Assembly (NCBI GenBank): GCA_958510825.1
Contig: OY294048.1
Span: 34,685,026-34,749,025 of the forward strand
Source of the DNA: Brachypterus glaber
Lineage: Eukaryota; Arthropoda; Insecta; Coleoptera; Kateretidae
Length of the DNA: 64,000 nucleotides
Reading direction: 5' to 3'
Shown here piece by piece: positions 53,262 through 64,000 of the stretch (its first letter is position 1; every line of letters starts with the position of its first letter). The notes under the pieces were generated by a model, which was not told the origin of the DNA, ran no database searches, and saw only the letters and a list, made by a program, of their open reading frames with translations. The position numbers and the translations under genes were made by a program.

Positions 53262-54105
53262 TCAAACATCTGTAACTTCGATGGAATTGATAAAATGTAA
53301 CGTATAAGTGCTCAAATTTTTGTTTGGTAATGAACTTGTGCAAAAAGCAAGATTTATTCTTCTAGAAGCTAAACATTCCCTTAAACAAAAGGTTAACTAG
53401 GGTTACTTGAATTGGATTTTATACCAAACTTTCACACATTTTATTAAACGTAACTGACTGGGTCCCTTTAACTCGATTTTTCTTGAGATACTTTATGATT
53501 TACTACTTTTTTTGGTGCTGGGGGGGGGGTATTTTAACCCTCTCTGTGGGGGTGGATTTTCATACCACTTTGCGTGTTTTTTATGTTTTATATTACAGAA
53601 AAATGTGTTTTTTTAAATATTTAGAATTTTTTGTTTTTAACCCTCTTAAAGGGGTTAAAAAATTAAAAAAACTCAAAATATTTAAAAATATACATTTGTA
53701 ATATAAAACATAAAAAACGTAAAGGGGTAGATTTGATAAAAATCCACCCCCACAAAGAGAGTTAAACTAGCCCCCAAGTAACAAAAAAAGTAGTAAATCA
53801 TAAAGTATCTCAAGAAAAATCGAGTTAAAGGGATCCAGTCAGTTATGTCTAATAAAATGTGAGAAAGTTTGGTATACTTTGTGCCAAAGTCAAGATCAAG
53901 TTTTAGCAGTTTTTTTTTTCGATTGTAAACTTTAAAACATACTAAATAAAATCCAATTCAAGTACCTAGTAAACCCATTGTTTAAGGGGATGTTTAGCTT
54001 CTAGAATAATAAATATTGCTTTTTACACAAGTTCGTGACTAGACAAAAATTTTGAGCACTTATACGTTACATTTTATAAATTCCAATCGAAGTTACAGAT
54101 GTTTG
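53262..54105. mobile_element. ~840-bp foldback element with ~390-bp arms
   Basis: ACATCTGTAACTTCGATGG, ACGTATAAGTGCTCAAA, AGCTAAACATTCCCTTAAAC, TGACTGGGTCCCTTTAACTC and GTGGGGGTGGATTTT-CATA occur in order and again, inverted, on the way to 54105. The arms meet near 53645 around CTTAAAGGGGTTAAA, so it is almost a single giant hairpin. No coding frame. Confidence 0.85.
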
Positions 54106-54177
54106 CGGTCACACTTTTCAAGGGCACACCTCAGTTTTTAAAACATAAATTGATTTTTTAAACCTTTTGGTACATTA

Positions 54178-54510
54178 CAGTAGAGTCTCAATAGAATGAA
54201 CTAATTGAAGAACGGCTTTGTCATTCCACCGAGTTTGTTCACTATTTAGAGTGCAGGTAAAAATACACATCAGTGATACTTTCAGTGTATTTATTACATT
54301 AACAACTTAACATTTGAAGCTATAAAGTACATGATCTTAATAATAGGAGGAAGTCCCTATTTACGGTACCGTACCTATGGTTTGTGTAATTTACTCTAGC
54401 GAGACATAATTTGTTCACTATTCAGAGGTTAATGTAATATTTTAATATTTTTGTGTTCCTGCAGTGGATACTATACTATATGGTATGTTCACTATATGAA
54501 GACTCTACTG
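54178..54510. mobile_element. Pogo/Tigger-like MITE, 333 bp
   Basis: Ends CAGTAGAGTCTCAATAGAAT and ATATGAAGACTCTACTG, flanked by TA at 54176-54177 and 54511-54512. CAGTAGAGTCTC-type ends with TA duplication are typical of pogo/Tigger elements. Interior repeats GTTCACTATTTAGAG and GTTCACTATTCAGAGG; no transposase. Confidence 0.8.
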
Positions 54511-54512
54511 TA

Positions 54513-55762
54513 TTTCCAAGTAATTAAATTATTGGTATTTATATTCGCACCTCAGGCAAAATTTTGTAAAATGTTTGATGGTCCTACATTTTTTTAACAC
54601 CTCAAAACATAAAAATTACTTAATTTTTTTTAAAACTTTTAGTATAAATTTTCTCATATAACTAGATCACTGCGCCGTGGTGCATCGCATGCTTTTTTTT
54701 ATTTTCAGGTTCACACATTTTCCAAAAAATTTAAAAAGAAAATTTTATATATTTTTTATTTTTTTTAAAAACGCTCTTCGGGGAGAGCGATTAGAGGGCA
54801 GAGGGTACACCTCCACTGATAGCTCAGTGGAGAAGTGCATTCCACACCTCCACTGAGATAAACTTCACTTTAAAACTATTGTCAAAGAGAACTGTTGGTT
54901 AATCTTAACCCCTTCCGCTTCATTATATCCATGTAAGGATATTTTTAGGTATATCAAAATTTACCACAATATCCGCAGCTGTACAGTTGGATATTCGTAT
55001 AGAGGATTATCCGTAAAAATTTTAATCTGGTATAATGCCATATACCTTGAAAAACCGGCTGAGGCAGGAGGGGTAAAAGCTGAAGGTATGAACTTTACAG
55101 AAAAGTAATTACTAAAATCGCAGCTGGTCCGATTCTCAAGATAATGGTTAAAGTCCTCCATCATTAACAATAGTATTTCATAAATTAAATTATATATTTC
55201 TTGTAGTTTTTTTTTGCACCGATTCTAAATCGGTGTTTGAAACGTCGAAAAAGCATTAAAAACTGTATTTTTTAGGTTAAATCAGAGCCGTAACTGGGGG
55301 GAGGGCGAGGGGGCTAAGCCTTCCCTGGCCTTGCTTTGAGCCCCCCCTGGCGTTTTCGTTAAACCCCCTGGCATTTTTTATTTTTTAAACCGCCTACCTA
55401 TGCACTTTTAACCTTATTTAATAAAAAATCTAGTGATCATGATGTCTGAGGAAATTCAAGCAATTAAAAATAACTCATTCTAAAGTCATTTTAACCTTCA
55501 GATTACTATTTTTATGCCTGCGGCGCTGTAGATTATGTATGTTGTAATCACAAAAAAAACAAGCGAGCCTCTGCGCCAGCCAAAATTTTTAGCCAAAACC
55601 AAATCTATGAGAAAATTGTAATTAAAATAATTTGCTTATAAAGGGTGTTTTATAAAATAAAAAAACAGTTTTCCCAACTACTCTACCAATTTTCCAACTC
55701 TGCCACTCCATTTTCCCAACTATTTTCTAGCTGGACAGTGGATTTTCTCAACTTGAGAATGG
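54513..55762. other. Spacer with partial element ends
   Basis: Near 54805-54865, ACCTCCACTGATAGCTCAGT and ACACCTCCACTGAG form a small hairpin. At 55216-55247, GCACCGATT-CTA-AATCGGTG followed by TTTGAAACGTCG looks like helix II plus the 3' core of a hammerhead, but the CUGANGA half is missing. At 55282, CAGAGCCGTAACTGGGGGG resembles a hAT-type end. No gene. Confidence 0.4.
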
Positions 55763-56056
55763 TTTCTAGAGAGTCCGCTATGCCCAGAGTGCGGAGAGGA
55801 TGAAACATCCTCTCATTACTTAGCCGAGTGTGTCAGATACGACAAGATCAGGTTGCAAGTCTTTGAAACTCAAAGGCTCAACCAAGAGGAACTAAGAGAT
55901 CTCCCCTGGGCCAATATCCTGACCTTTATTGAGAGGACGGGCAGGATCAAGGACTCAAATTAGTAAATGGCTGGGATTGCCTGGGGTGACAAAAAAGGCC
56001 AGAAATGACCTAGTTGTCCGGCTTTGGCCAACCCAAAAATTTACTACTACTACTAC
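55763..56056 (+). mobile_element. 3' end of an RNase H/zinc-knuckle LINE
   Basis: The frame ending at TAG 55963 reads SPLCPECGEDETSSHYLAEC, VRYDKIRLQVFE, ELRDLPWANILTFIERTGRI. The C-x2-C-x8-H-x4-C knuckle followed by R-x-x-x-F...I-x-x-F-I-x-x-T/S closes ORF2 in I/LOA/R1-like insect LINEs. A short 3' UTR follows and ends in a (TAC)n tail near 56043-56057. Everything upstream of the knuckle is missing (5' truncation). Confidence 0.75.
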
Positions 56057-58432
56057 TGAAAATGGTTGTGGGGGTGGTATAGTATGTTCTCAGTGTGTGA
56101 ACATTCTAACTAACAGACCAACCCAAACCATGCATGGAAATTTTTATTTCTGGAGATTTAGCTGTACTTTTGTCCTCTATTTTGTTATAGTTTTTAATTC
56201 TGATGATTAAAATTATAATTGCTACAAATATATTTTTTCTCTGTGTATATAAATGTATATTTAAAGTTTAACCTACACTTAGAAATAGCGACAAATAATT
56301 TTTGACAAATTTATAACTATGAATGAAACTTTTGAGGCAAAATAAACTGTATGAACTGGTGCACGCGTGTACCTTATTACCATGGTACCAGCTTATTACT
56401 CTGGTACCACCTTATTGACATAGAAACTTTTTTTTACTATGCTCTCCAAAAAGAATTAGGGCATCGGTTTTTTTATTGTTAAATATACGTTTATTTCTTC
56501 TTCTACTATGTAGAATACATATTACTTTTTCCTCTACTGCACCCTGTTTATTTTTTTTTAACCAAAACCGTAGAGTGAATATAAGCCAGAACTATTTCTT
56601 GTTTTTAACCTTAAGTAGATCTACAATGAAACTAAAATTATGAAGATAACCAGATTTTTTCCAAAATTTTTGGTTTACATACTTTCCAAATTAGATGCGG
56701 ACACCGTTTTTTTTTTAGTTTTTACTTCACCCCACCACATTTTTGAAAAAAAAAATAGTTTTAAAATATACTAGAAAAGCTCTTTTCAACGAAATATATA
56801 TCGCACGTAGCTAAAAAAATCAAAATATTCTCCTTACTTTTTTGTTTTGTTTTGCGCTTCCTTTTTTTTTAAACCAAATTTATTTATTGTTATTGACCTT
56901 TTATTAGGTCTATAAGCAGTTTTTAATGCTAAGATTTTTGATTTCGTATTAGTTTTTACCCCCAACACAACGCATATTTAAAAATAAAAAAATACAAAAA
57001 ATAATACTGTACTAAAAAATATGTATTCATCGTTACCAATATATGAAAAAAAAATTAAAATCATCCTACTATTTTTTGGTATCCCTCTTAATTATTTTTT
57101 TTAAACCAATGGTATTTAATATATTTATATTAACCTAAAGTAGCTCTAAATAATTATATTTCTAAAAATGTTTGTACTTGAGCCACAGAAGGAAAGACAC
57201 CTTTTTACGATTTTTTGGTCCCATCGGCATATTTTTTTTAAATGTGTTTAAAATAATATCACCAATCGATTTAGAATACCATTTTACGTACTAGGTTCAA
57301 ATATTTATTTATAAAACAATGACGAAAAGTTACATTTTTCGATTAGAAGCCGAGGGCCTCCGGCCCGAGGGTAATAAACCTACGAAACTAAAATTTATTT
57401 TATTTCGTGTATTATACAAAATTTTTTATTCGATTGTTACTAATTATAATATATTATTAAATTATATTTAATTCTAATTTACAGAAATATTTCTTTTTAC
57501 TGTCTTATTACCTATATAGTTATCTATGATAAATTGCTATCCAGTCAAACCGCTAAAACAAAACAATTGAATAAAAAGGGCTAGTTTAACACCAATAACC
57601 AGCATTTAAAGCGAGTGTCCAACAGTAGCTGTGTTTTTCTTTATAAATATTACAGTAAAGGTAAAATATCTTATTTAAAAAAAGCTTAAAAACAACGAGT
57701 TTTAGTTAGCGGCAAAAAAATTTTGGCCGCAAAGTCTAACTTTCGCCCGCAGAACATGAACAAAAAGTGTCGATTTTCGAATTAATCGAATAAAAAATCA
57801 TTTAAATAGCGTTTATAGTTTAGCAGCTAAAAGGCCCCTCGAGCATAAACGTAATACTTCAGCACCATTTTGCTGAAGTAATAAAATATAAATTAAATTA
57901 ACTAATATGCGTATTTAAAGAATATCTAACCCACTGGCAATTTTCCAAAACTTGCAAACAATTTAAGTTATTATTTTGTTTTTATATTATTCACAACGCG
58001 CAGCTGCGCAGGTGCTAGAACAGTATATTACGGTCGTTAAGAGCTTTTTAAAGTTGTCAAAAAACGTACCAGACAAAAACATTTTGGATACAAATGTGCT
58101 TCATAAAAAACTGAGTAACTAAAATATTCGTCTCTGGCCGTTCATTCGTCCGTCCGATATCACGTTTTTTTGTAAGCACGATAACTTAGGAAGGAATTAT
58201 CCAATGAACTCGAAATTTTCACAAAAAATCAAGTTAGGAAGATCCCTATTGTTTTGAAAAAAATCTTTACATAAAAAAAAAAGTTATGTGGGTCGAATAA
58301 AAAAAATCGAAAAAACTGAAGGAAAAGTCGCATTTTTCAGGGAAGATTACTTTTAATATAAAGATCAATCCTACCAATTTAAACAAAAAAATCCATTCAA
58401 AAACAAAAAAGTTATAGGAGCACAACTTGACA
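56057..58432. other. Intergenic region, partly degenerate tandem repeats
   Basis: Between about 56540 and 57300, segments with TTTTTTTTAAACCAAA, TATTGACCTTTTATTAGGTC / TATTAACCTAAAGTAGCTC and a following A/T-run recur about three times at 220-310 bp spacing, suggesting an old tandem array. GAGGGCCTCCGGCCCGAGGG near 57352 is a GC-rich palindrome. Near 58150 there is a relative of the GTTATCGTG module. No gene was recognised. Confidence 0.4.
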
Positions 58433-58770
58433 AGAAATAGTTATTTATGTTACTAGTGGGTAAAGTAAGATATTGCCCATGAGAATTAACCTGCGAGACG
58501 TCAGCCAAGCAGGTTAATTTTCGAGAGGGCAATATCGGTTTACCCATGAGTGCCATACAAGGATTTATCCAATAAATAGCTTGGGAATTCATATTTTTAT
58601 TAAAAATTTTAATGACATTTACAAGAAAATAATTTGACAAGTGATAGTTGAGTGGGTAAAATAAATAATTATCCACTCAATAAAGTAAAAGCCACACGGG
58701 GGTTATTATTAAGTTTATCTATTTAAAATAAAGCTGGTAATTGTCTTATTATCTGTTTGTATTGGATAAA
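58433..58770 (+). repeat. ~340-bp dispersed repeat, copy 2
   Basis: Direct-orientation copy of 10544-10887 with the same AACCTGCGAG...CAAGCAGGTT hairpin and tail. It is followed by a (TA)n run at 58776-58808 that abuts the truncated LINE. Confidence 0.85.

Positions 58771-58775
<5 letters not shown>

Positions 58776-58808
<33 letters not shown>
58776..58808. repeat. (TA)n microsatellite
   Basis: About sixteen TA units at the junction of the dispersed repeat and the 5'-truncated retrotransposon. Confidence 0.9.
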
Positions 58809-58810
<2 letters not shown>

Positions 58811-58811
58811 A

Positions 58812-60337
58812 TTGATTCAAAAACTTAAATCTGGAGACTGGATACAAAATTGGTATGCTGACGATTCAAGTTGTTTAGGAAAACTTTTAGAAATTAGGAA
58901 GTGGTTTAATCTTTTGCAAGAAGAAGGACCTAAGGTTGGATATTATCCAGAACCTGCTAAAAGTTTTTTAGTAGTAAAAGAAGGTATGAAAGAAAATGCA
59001 GTAAATATATTTCAAGATTTACCAATTCAAATTGTTTTATCCAAGAGGTTTTTGGGCGGTGTCATTGGGCCAAGTCATTTAAAACAAAATTATGTAAAAG
59101 AAAAAGTCCAAAAATGGGTAGAATATATTAAGAAATTAGGAAATGCAGCCAAATCTAGTCCACAAGCAGCTTATACAGCTTTTACCAAATCTTTACAATT
59201 TGAAGGACTTTTATGCAGCGAGTAGTTAAAAGTAACTGTGAAGAATATGTCCCTATTCGTGAAGCAATAAGAGAACATTTAACTCCAGCTATATTAGGAT
59301 GGGAAATATCTAATATTGAACATCAGCTTTTCGATTTACCAGTCAGATTAGGAGGATTAGCCCTAAATGATCCTGTTAAAACATGTGAAGATGCTTATCA
59401 AGTGTCATCAAATACAGTTAAAAAATTAGTTGAATGCATAAAATTAAAGGAGCCTCTCGATATTCGTGAATATGAAAATTCATTAAAATCTAGTTTAAAA
59501 GAAAAAATATCTAGAATTAAAACAAAAGAATTAGATGATAGTAATATTATTATTGATTCCTTGCCACAAAAACAACAACGTACTTTACGGCGCATTGTTG
59601 AATCAAAGGCTTCTCAATGGTTGACAGTAATTCCAACTGCATCTGATAATTTTGATCTGTCACCAATACAATTTCGGGATGCCCTTTCATTAAGATACAG
59701 CCATCAACCAGCAGGTCTACCAACAAAATGCGATGGATGTGGAGAGAATATGAATATTACACATGCCCTTGACTGCAAAAAAGGAGGTCTAATAAAACAT
59801 GGCCATGATAATCACAGAGATAATTGTGCAATGTTAGGAAATTTATTATGGAATGGAGTTTCAACAGAACCAATATTAAGAGAGTCGGATTCTTTAACAA
59901 ACACTTCTGCATTGATCGCAGATATAAAAATAAATGGAGTTTGGGAGTCTGAGAGGGCTGCGTTTTTTGATAATCGCATTGTAAATGCAGACGCATCCTC
60001 TTACCTCTCCTTAGACTGGTCTACTATTTCGTATAATCATGCACATGAAAAACACAGGAAATATGATAGAGTTACTGAGGACATTAGAGGATCTTTTACA
60101 CCTTTAGTTTGCTCGTGTGATGGTGCTTTAGGCAAAGAGTATGAAATGTTTTTAAAGCGATTGGCAAACGGCCTTTCTGAAAAATGGAGTAAACCATTTT
60201 CGAATGTGGTTAGTTGGGTTAGAGTCCAGACTCAATTTTCCATTATTCGAAGTATTTCTTTGAGACTTAGAGGAAGAAGAAGAAAATTAAGAAGCCTAGG
60301 TTTGGAAGATGGTGCGGCTCTTCCAATAATCTTTTGA
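58812..60337 (+). pseudogene. 5'-truncated LINE with CCHC motif and restriction-like endonuclease
   Basis: Two overlapping frames (58812-59225 and 59213-60337) are one ORF split by a single frameshift at KSLQFE. The first starts at the end of the reverse transcriptase palm (NWYADDSS, then IRKWFNLLQEEGPKVGYYPE, LVVKEG) and runs through the thumb. The second holds [32 protein letters not shown], a zinc motif [16 protein letters not shown] (C-x2-C-x7-H-x3-C, residues 173-188), then [10 protein letters not shown] and [10 protein letters not shown], resembling a PD-(D/E)xK restriction-like endonuclease. Zinc motif plus such an endonuclease after the reverse transcriptase is the plan of R2/R4-type LINEs. 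The long open frame in the second part suggests a recent copy. Clade not assignable by eye. Confidence 0.78.
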
Positions 60338-60797
60338 ATAATTGAAAATTGATTTTTTGGAATTATTCCATTTTGTGTATTTTGGAGATTTCTTATAAAT
60401 AAAATATTTGATATTATATACTGTAGTAAACTTTAATAGTAAGTAACAAGTAGTATGCAACTTTTTCTAAGTGTTTAGTTGCTTAAAAACTTAAGTAATA
60501 CACTATACTTTTCTTACGACCATGAAACAAACATCAAAACTAACAACTTTCTTATTTATTCCGCATTTTAATAATTATTTTGGAAAATATAATATAAAAT
60601 TCACGGTGAAGAGTATATAATGGAATGCAAAGCATCAAAAAGCTTCGCGGCTTGTTTATATTCTGTGCCTACCTTCAGGTCCGGCTTGAATTATGTACCA
60701 GGGTGCTTTAAAAATAGGTATCTCGAAATTTTATTGATAGTACAGTAGTAATAAATTCAGATAAACAATTACGATAATTGTAAGTTGAATATACTAA
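60338..60797. other. LINE 3' flank and spacer
   Basis: AT-rich, with AATAAAATATTTGATATT near 60399, which may close the LINE transcript. No gene. Confidence 0.35.
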
Positions 60798-61701
60798 CCC
60801 TGGTAGAAAAGTACATAAATCTAACTTAACATAACATTAGATTAGTGACATTTTTATGTTTAGTCTCAAACGTTATACAAAAACGTTATAAAATATATAA
60901 ATTTAAGCTTAAAAACTAACGTTTGACAAAAACGTTATAAAATATATAAATCTAACCTTAAAAACTAACGTTTAACAAAAATGTTATAATACATAAATCT
61001 AAAGTTAGTTTCCCAACTGAATTCTAACCTTTTTCTAACCTTATTCTAACTTTAAATATTTTTTAAATTTTCATTATTAATACGTAAGCTATAATAGAAA
61101 ATACTCATTTCAGACAGCTATGTGCCTAGGTTTGATAATTATTTATTATTTCTATAATAAGTTTAAAAAAATATCCCCCAAAAGTCAAAATTATAGTAAG
61201 TCTGGCAAAGCTATACTAGAATTGAAAAAATATTTTAAGATTCTGAATGTATAAATAAATATTAACTAACTAAATATACAGTTTTTCTGAGAGTTAAATG
61301 TATTTATCGAAGTATAACAGCATATTACACGAAAAATATTTAGGGCCACCTAAAAAGATGGCTATTTTATAAATAAATGTAACGAAATTATGTTTAAAAA
61401 TATTATCATTGCTACAATATATTAAGATTTATTTATATGAATATATTTGTCTCCAGCTGCCATTTTATGATGCAGGTAGAAAATTTCCTAGTTGACCACG
61501 CCCCCTCCGAAAGTTAGAAATTAAACGTACTTATAACGTATTTCTATTTCTAACTAAAAATTTAACGTTAGATTAACGTTTGTAACTAACGTTTGATTCT
61601 AACGTTAAAAAGGGGGACATTTGCACGTATTTTATAACGTACTTTTATACAGTTTTCTAACATTATAAAAACGTTATTCTAACGTTAAATTTCTACTAGG
61701 G
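60798..61701. mobile_element. ~900-bp element with AACGTTA palindromic kernel, copy 2
   Basis: Ends CCCTGGTAGAAAAGTAC and CGTTAAATTTCTACTAGGG. It is the copy of 23203-24105 in inverted orientation, with about 90% identity, including CTAGTTGACCACGCCCCCTC. Equal length and co-linear ends define the element's borders. Confidence 0.92.
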
Positions 61702-62848
61702 AAGGCCAATTTTTTGATATGTGTAAGGGGGTTATCGGAGAATTTTAAATCCGAATTTTTGTATTGCTATGTGATGGCTTCCGGTCGCCATATTGGAAAA
61801 CACGAATTGCTCCATATTTCCGAAACTATTAGCTTAAGCGAAAAAGTTCCATGGGCCAAAGTTCTAGATCAGTTGCTTTTCACCAGTGAAACGAGGAACA
61901 TGTACTTTTGGCAAGAATTTTGTAATCCGTTAATCGCGTTTAATTTTTAGCATCAAGTGTTTTAGTATTAGTTATTTATTTATTTATTCGCTATCTTAGA
62001 TATGCCCCGGATTCGATTTTATATATTTTATAGTGATTATATGGAAGATGTGCAGTAAAATGACGAACATGTGATTATATTGGAGTAAGAAGGGAATTTT
62101 ATGTTTTTTAATCATTTATAATGCTGATAAATTTTGATTTGGAAGCAACTAACACTTTTTATACGTACAAAATTTTTTTTATATACTAGCCCATGCGCAA
62201 ATATAATTACAAATTAGAAAAAACTGCCTTGGCAACAGCTAACACAACCAACAGTAAACACTAAGGACTACGGGGATGGAGTCTAGAACTCCAGAACCTT
62301 TTGCTGTGACCTGAAGCCCAGAATACCACTTTGATATATAGTATAAATACAAATTTATACTGAGCTGACCAAATTTCGAAAGAAAAAGGTCAAAGCAAAT
62401 TAGAAGAAGGAGAAGAAAGTTCTAGATAATTAAATTTTAAGTTTAAAAAAATTCATTGTGACATGTTGGGCAAAGACTTAAGAGGCGAACGTCGGCGCTG
62501 ACTTTGCGGAGCTATAACTTGGGACTGCTTTATCGCACCATCTTAAAGGATATATTAAAGTGTTGTAAATTACACGTACTTTATTATTTATAATGGGTTG
62601 CATGTACGTAACTTCTTCCGGAAACGAGAAAAATGGAAATAAATTAAAAAACATCTTGAAATGCACATAACCTCAAAAATATTGCCCGCACAGAAAAAAA
62701 GTGTAAATGAAAATAAAAGATAATTTAATTATCTATAACTGAAATCAATAGTTTCGAAGATATGGAGTAATTCGCGTTTTCCAATATGACGACCGGAAAC
62801 CACCACACTCTCCGATAGCTCCCTTTCACATATCAAAAAATTGGCCTT
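61702..62848. mobile_element. ~1.15-kb inverted-repeat element
   Basis: Ends AAGGCCAATTTTTTGATATG and CATATCAAAAAATTGGCCTT. Arms of about 110-130 bp share TATCGGAGA, CTTCCGGTCGCCATATTGGA, AAACACGAATTGCTCCATAT. It adjoins copy 2 of the AACGTTA element directly. Interior open frames have no recognisable domain. Confidence 0.85.
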
Positions 62849-62893
62849 AGTATAATTAATAAAATGTTGGGGTTGACAATGTATACCGTTTGT

Positions 62894-63167
62894 AGGAATT
62901 AAAGAATGCTTTTGTGTATTTCGGTATAAAATTTATTAATAGCTGAGCCGACTTTCAGCTACCTATGTAGCCATTTTCAAGGCTCTTTTGTCAGGCGTAC
63001 AAAATCGTCACGATCACACTTAAAATAAACAATAATAATAAATATGACTGCAGTACGTTGTACGCCTGACAAAAGAGCCTTGAAAATGGCTACATAGGTA
63101 GCTGAAAGTCGGCTCGGCTATTAATAAATTTTATACCGAAATACACAAAAGCATTCTTTAATTCTTA
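62894..63167. mobile_element. Near-perfect foldback, ~108-bp arms, hammerhead-like remnant
   Basis: Arms run from AGGAATTAAAGAATGCTTTT through GTGTATTTCGGTATAAAATT to CTCTTTTGTCAGGCGTACAA and are identical in inverted orientation except for about two positions; loop about 58 bp. Each arm contains GAGCC, TTGAAAA, GGCTACATAGGTAGC, TGAAAGTC and GGCTC, a layout like a hammerhead with two core changes (C3 to T and G8 to A). Probably very recent. Confidence 0.88.
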
Positions 63168-63764
63168 GTATAATTATCTCACAATTATGGTAATTTTTTA
63201 TCAGAATTTTCTGTATTATCAATACCATTTCGCGATACCTATTTTGAAACAACATCTAGTGCGACTTCAAAATAACCCAATTCTTTTTTTAACTTAATTA
63301 TTTAGAGCACTGCGATAATTTTAGGGTTATCTATCGATGCGTTTTTGAGAAAAACGGTTCTCATTTTAAATTTATTTATCTAAAATTTACCAACTGAGTA
63401 TACCCTTAGGTTATAGCCACCAGTTTCACGATTTCAAATTGCGAGTCTATTTCATGAGCAAATGTTTTTCCTAGGAAACATGTTACCTTAATCCTAATAT
63501 AATTTTTTTAAATTAATCACCGAAAATTATTTATTTTCGTATATATAAGAGATATATCTCTTCACCTATCCTTAATCGTTTTTTTTTTGCTCGGATTTTA
63601 TTAATATCGGGATTTACGCTTTTAGAACCAATATCTATAGATATTGCAATTTTTCATATTGCCAATTTTAGCAATATGAAAAATTCAAAACTACGAGTTA
63701 GTAAACATTAAAAATACCTATTATACACTGCTCAGTAAAAGAGCTTTCCCATTTAAAGATAAAA
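63168..63764. other. Spacer, nothing recognised
   Basis: AT-rich. Short palindromes such as AATATCTATAGATATT near 63630 and TTTTCATATTGCC/GCAATATGAAAAA near 63652-63684 occur. No gene. Confidence 0.35.
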
Positions 63765-64000
63765 TAGACTTTTTATTATGAGCAACCTTAAAAATATACC
63801 AATTTTCACGAAAACTACCCCCCGCTAGGTTAGGGGGTGGAGTTACAATTTTTTTATTATCAGATTCACTTTCAGCAACCTCAAAAACCCCAATACACCA
63901 ATTTTCACGAAAACTACCCCCCACCCCTCGGGGGGTGGATTTAGAATTTTTTATTATCAGATTCACTTTCAGCAACCTCAAAAACCCAAATTTATAAATT
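63765..64000. repeat. Satellite-like array, unit ~103 bp, second locus
   Basis: Two full units and part of a third of the 7.53-kb satellite, with CAGATTCACTTTCAGCAACC, TCAAAAACCCCAATACACCA and TTTTCACGAAAACTACCCCC, more uniform than the first locus. It continues beyond the window. Confidence 0.88.

Noticed and set aside
54805..54865. TAGCTCAGTGG, resembling a tRNA A box (possible tRNA or SINE head)
   Set aside because: No B box or cloverleaf follows; the words are explained by a small CCTCCACTGA hairpin.
55282..55385. CAGAGCCGTAACTGGGGGG block as a hAT transposon end
   Set aside because: Only one end is visible, with no inverted partner or eight-base duplication found; kept only as a remark in the spacer entry.
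61714..61950. 78-residue open frame at the left end of the 61.7-kb inverted-repeat element
   Set aside because: Part of it lies in the inverted arm and is mirrored at the other end without a frame; no known domain.

Overview
The window looks like AT-rich insect nuclear DNA, probably from a plant-feeding species such as a beetle, though the order cannot be fixed from this sequence. The host genes are eukaryotic glycoside hydrolase family 35 (GH35) beta-galactosidases of the animal GLB1-like type, with GT/AG introns and secretory signal peptides. Everything around them is insect-style transposon debris: non-LTR retrotransposons, Tc1/mariner and pogo-like elements, MITEs and foldback elements.

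Layout. Six GH35 loci form a local cluster. A (687-1189, minus) is a frameshifted 5' exon running off the left edge. A' (2502-3045, minus) is a decayed 3' end beside a 200-N gap. B (11082-13031, plus) is intact with a single exon. D (16778-28538, minus) is intact with four exons. C (37637-41622, plus) is intact with two exons. E (45585-47579, plus) is intact with a single exon. B, C, D and E keep both catalytic glutamates and should each give a 649-664 residue enzyme. From about 47.6 kb to the right edge I see no host gene, only repeats and retrotransposon remains.

The non-genic part is dense and strongly nested. It includes a near-complete CR1/Jockey-type LINE (3.2-7.1 kb), a 5'-truncated LINE with a restriction-like endonuclease (58.8-60.3 kb), two 3' fragments of RNase H/zinc-knuckle LINEs, a mariner-type element with ITRs of about 310 bp, a three-level nest of inverted-repeat elements (13.08-14.84 kb), a 215-bp MITE in three copies, and a 1.68-kb array of a 9-bp unit inside an intron of gene D.

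Three things deserve most attention. (1) Foldback arms at 18.1, 20.2 and 20.4 kb carry textbook type I hammerhead ribozyme motifs; two of them are in sense orientation inside intron 3 of gene D. (2) Several unrelated-looking elements share one architecture: short CCC...-type termini around an interior built from one reiterated palindromic motif, a different motif in each element. (3) The GH35 paralogs share no intron position, which suggests an intronless ancestor and separate intron gains.

Likely joint role of the genes, by inference: the cluster is an expanded digestive or lysosomal galactosidase family. D, E and the A remnant have clear secretion signals; the annotated starts of B and C do not.
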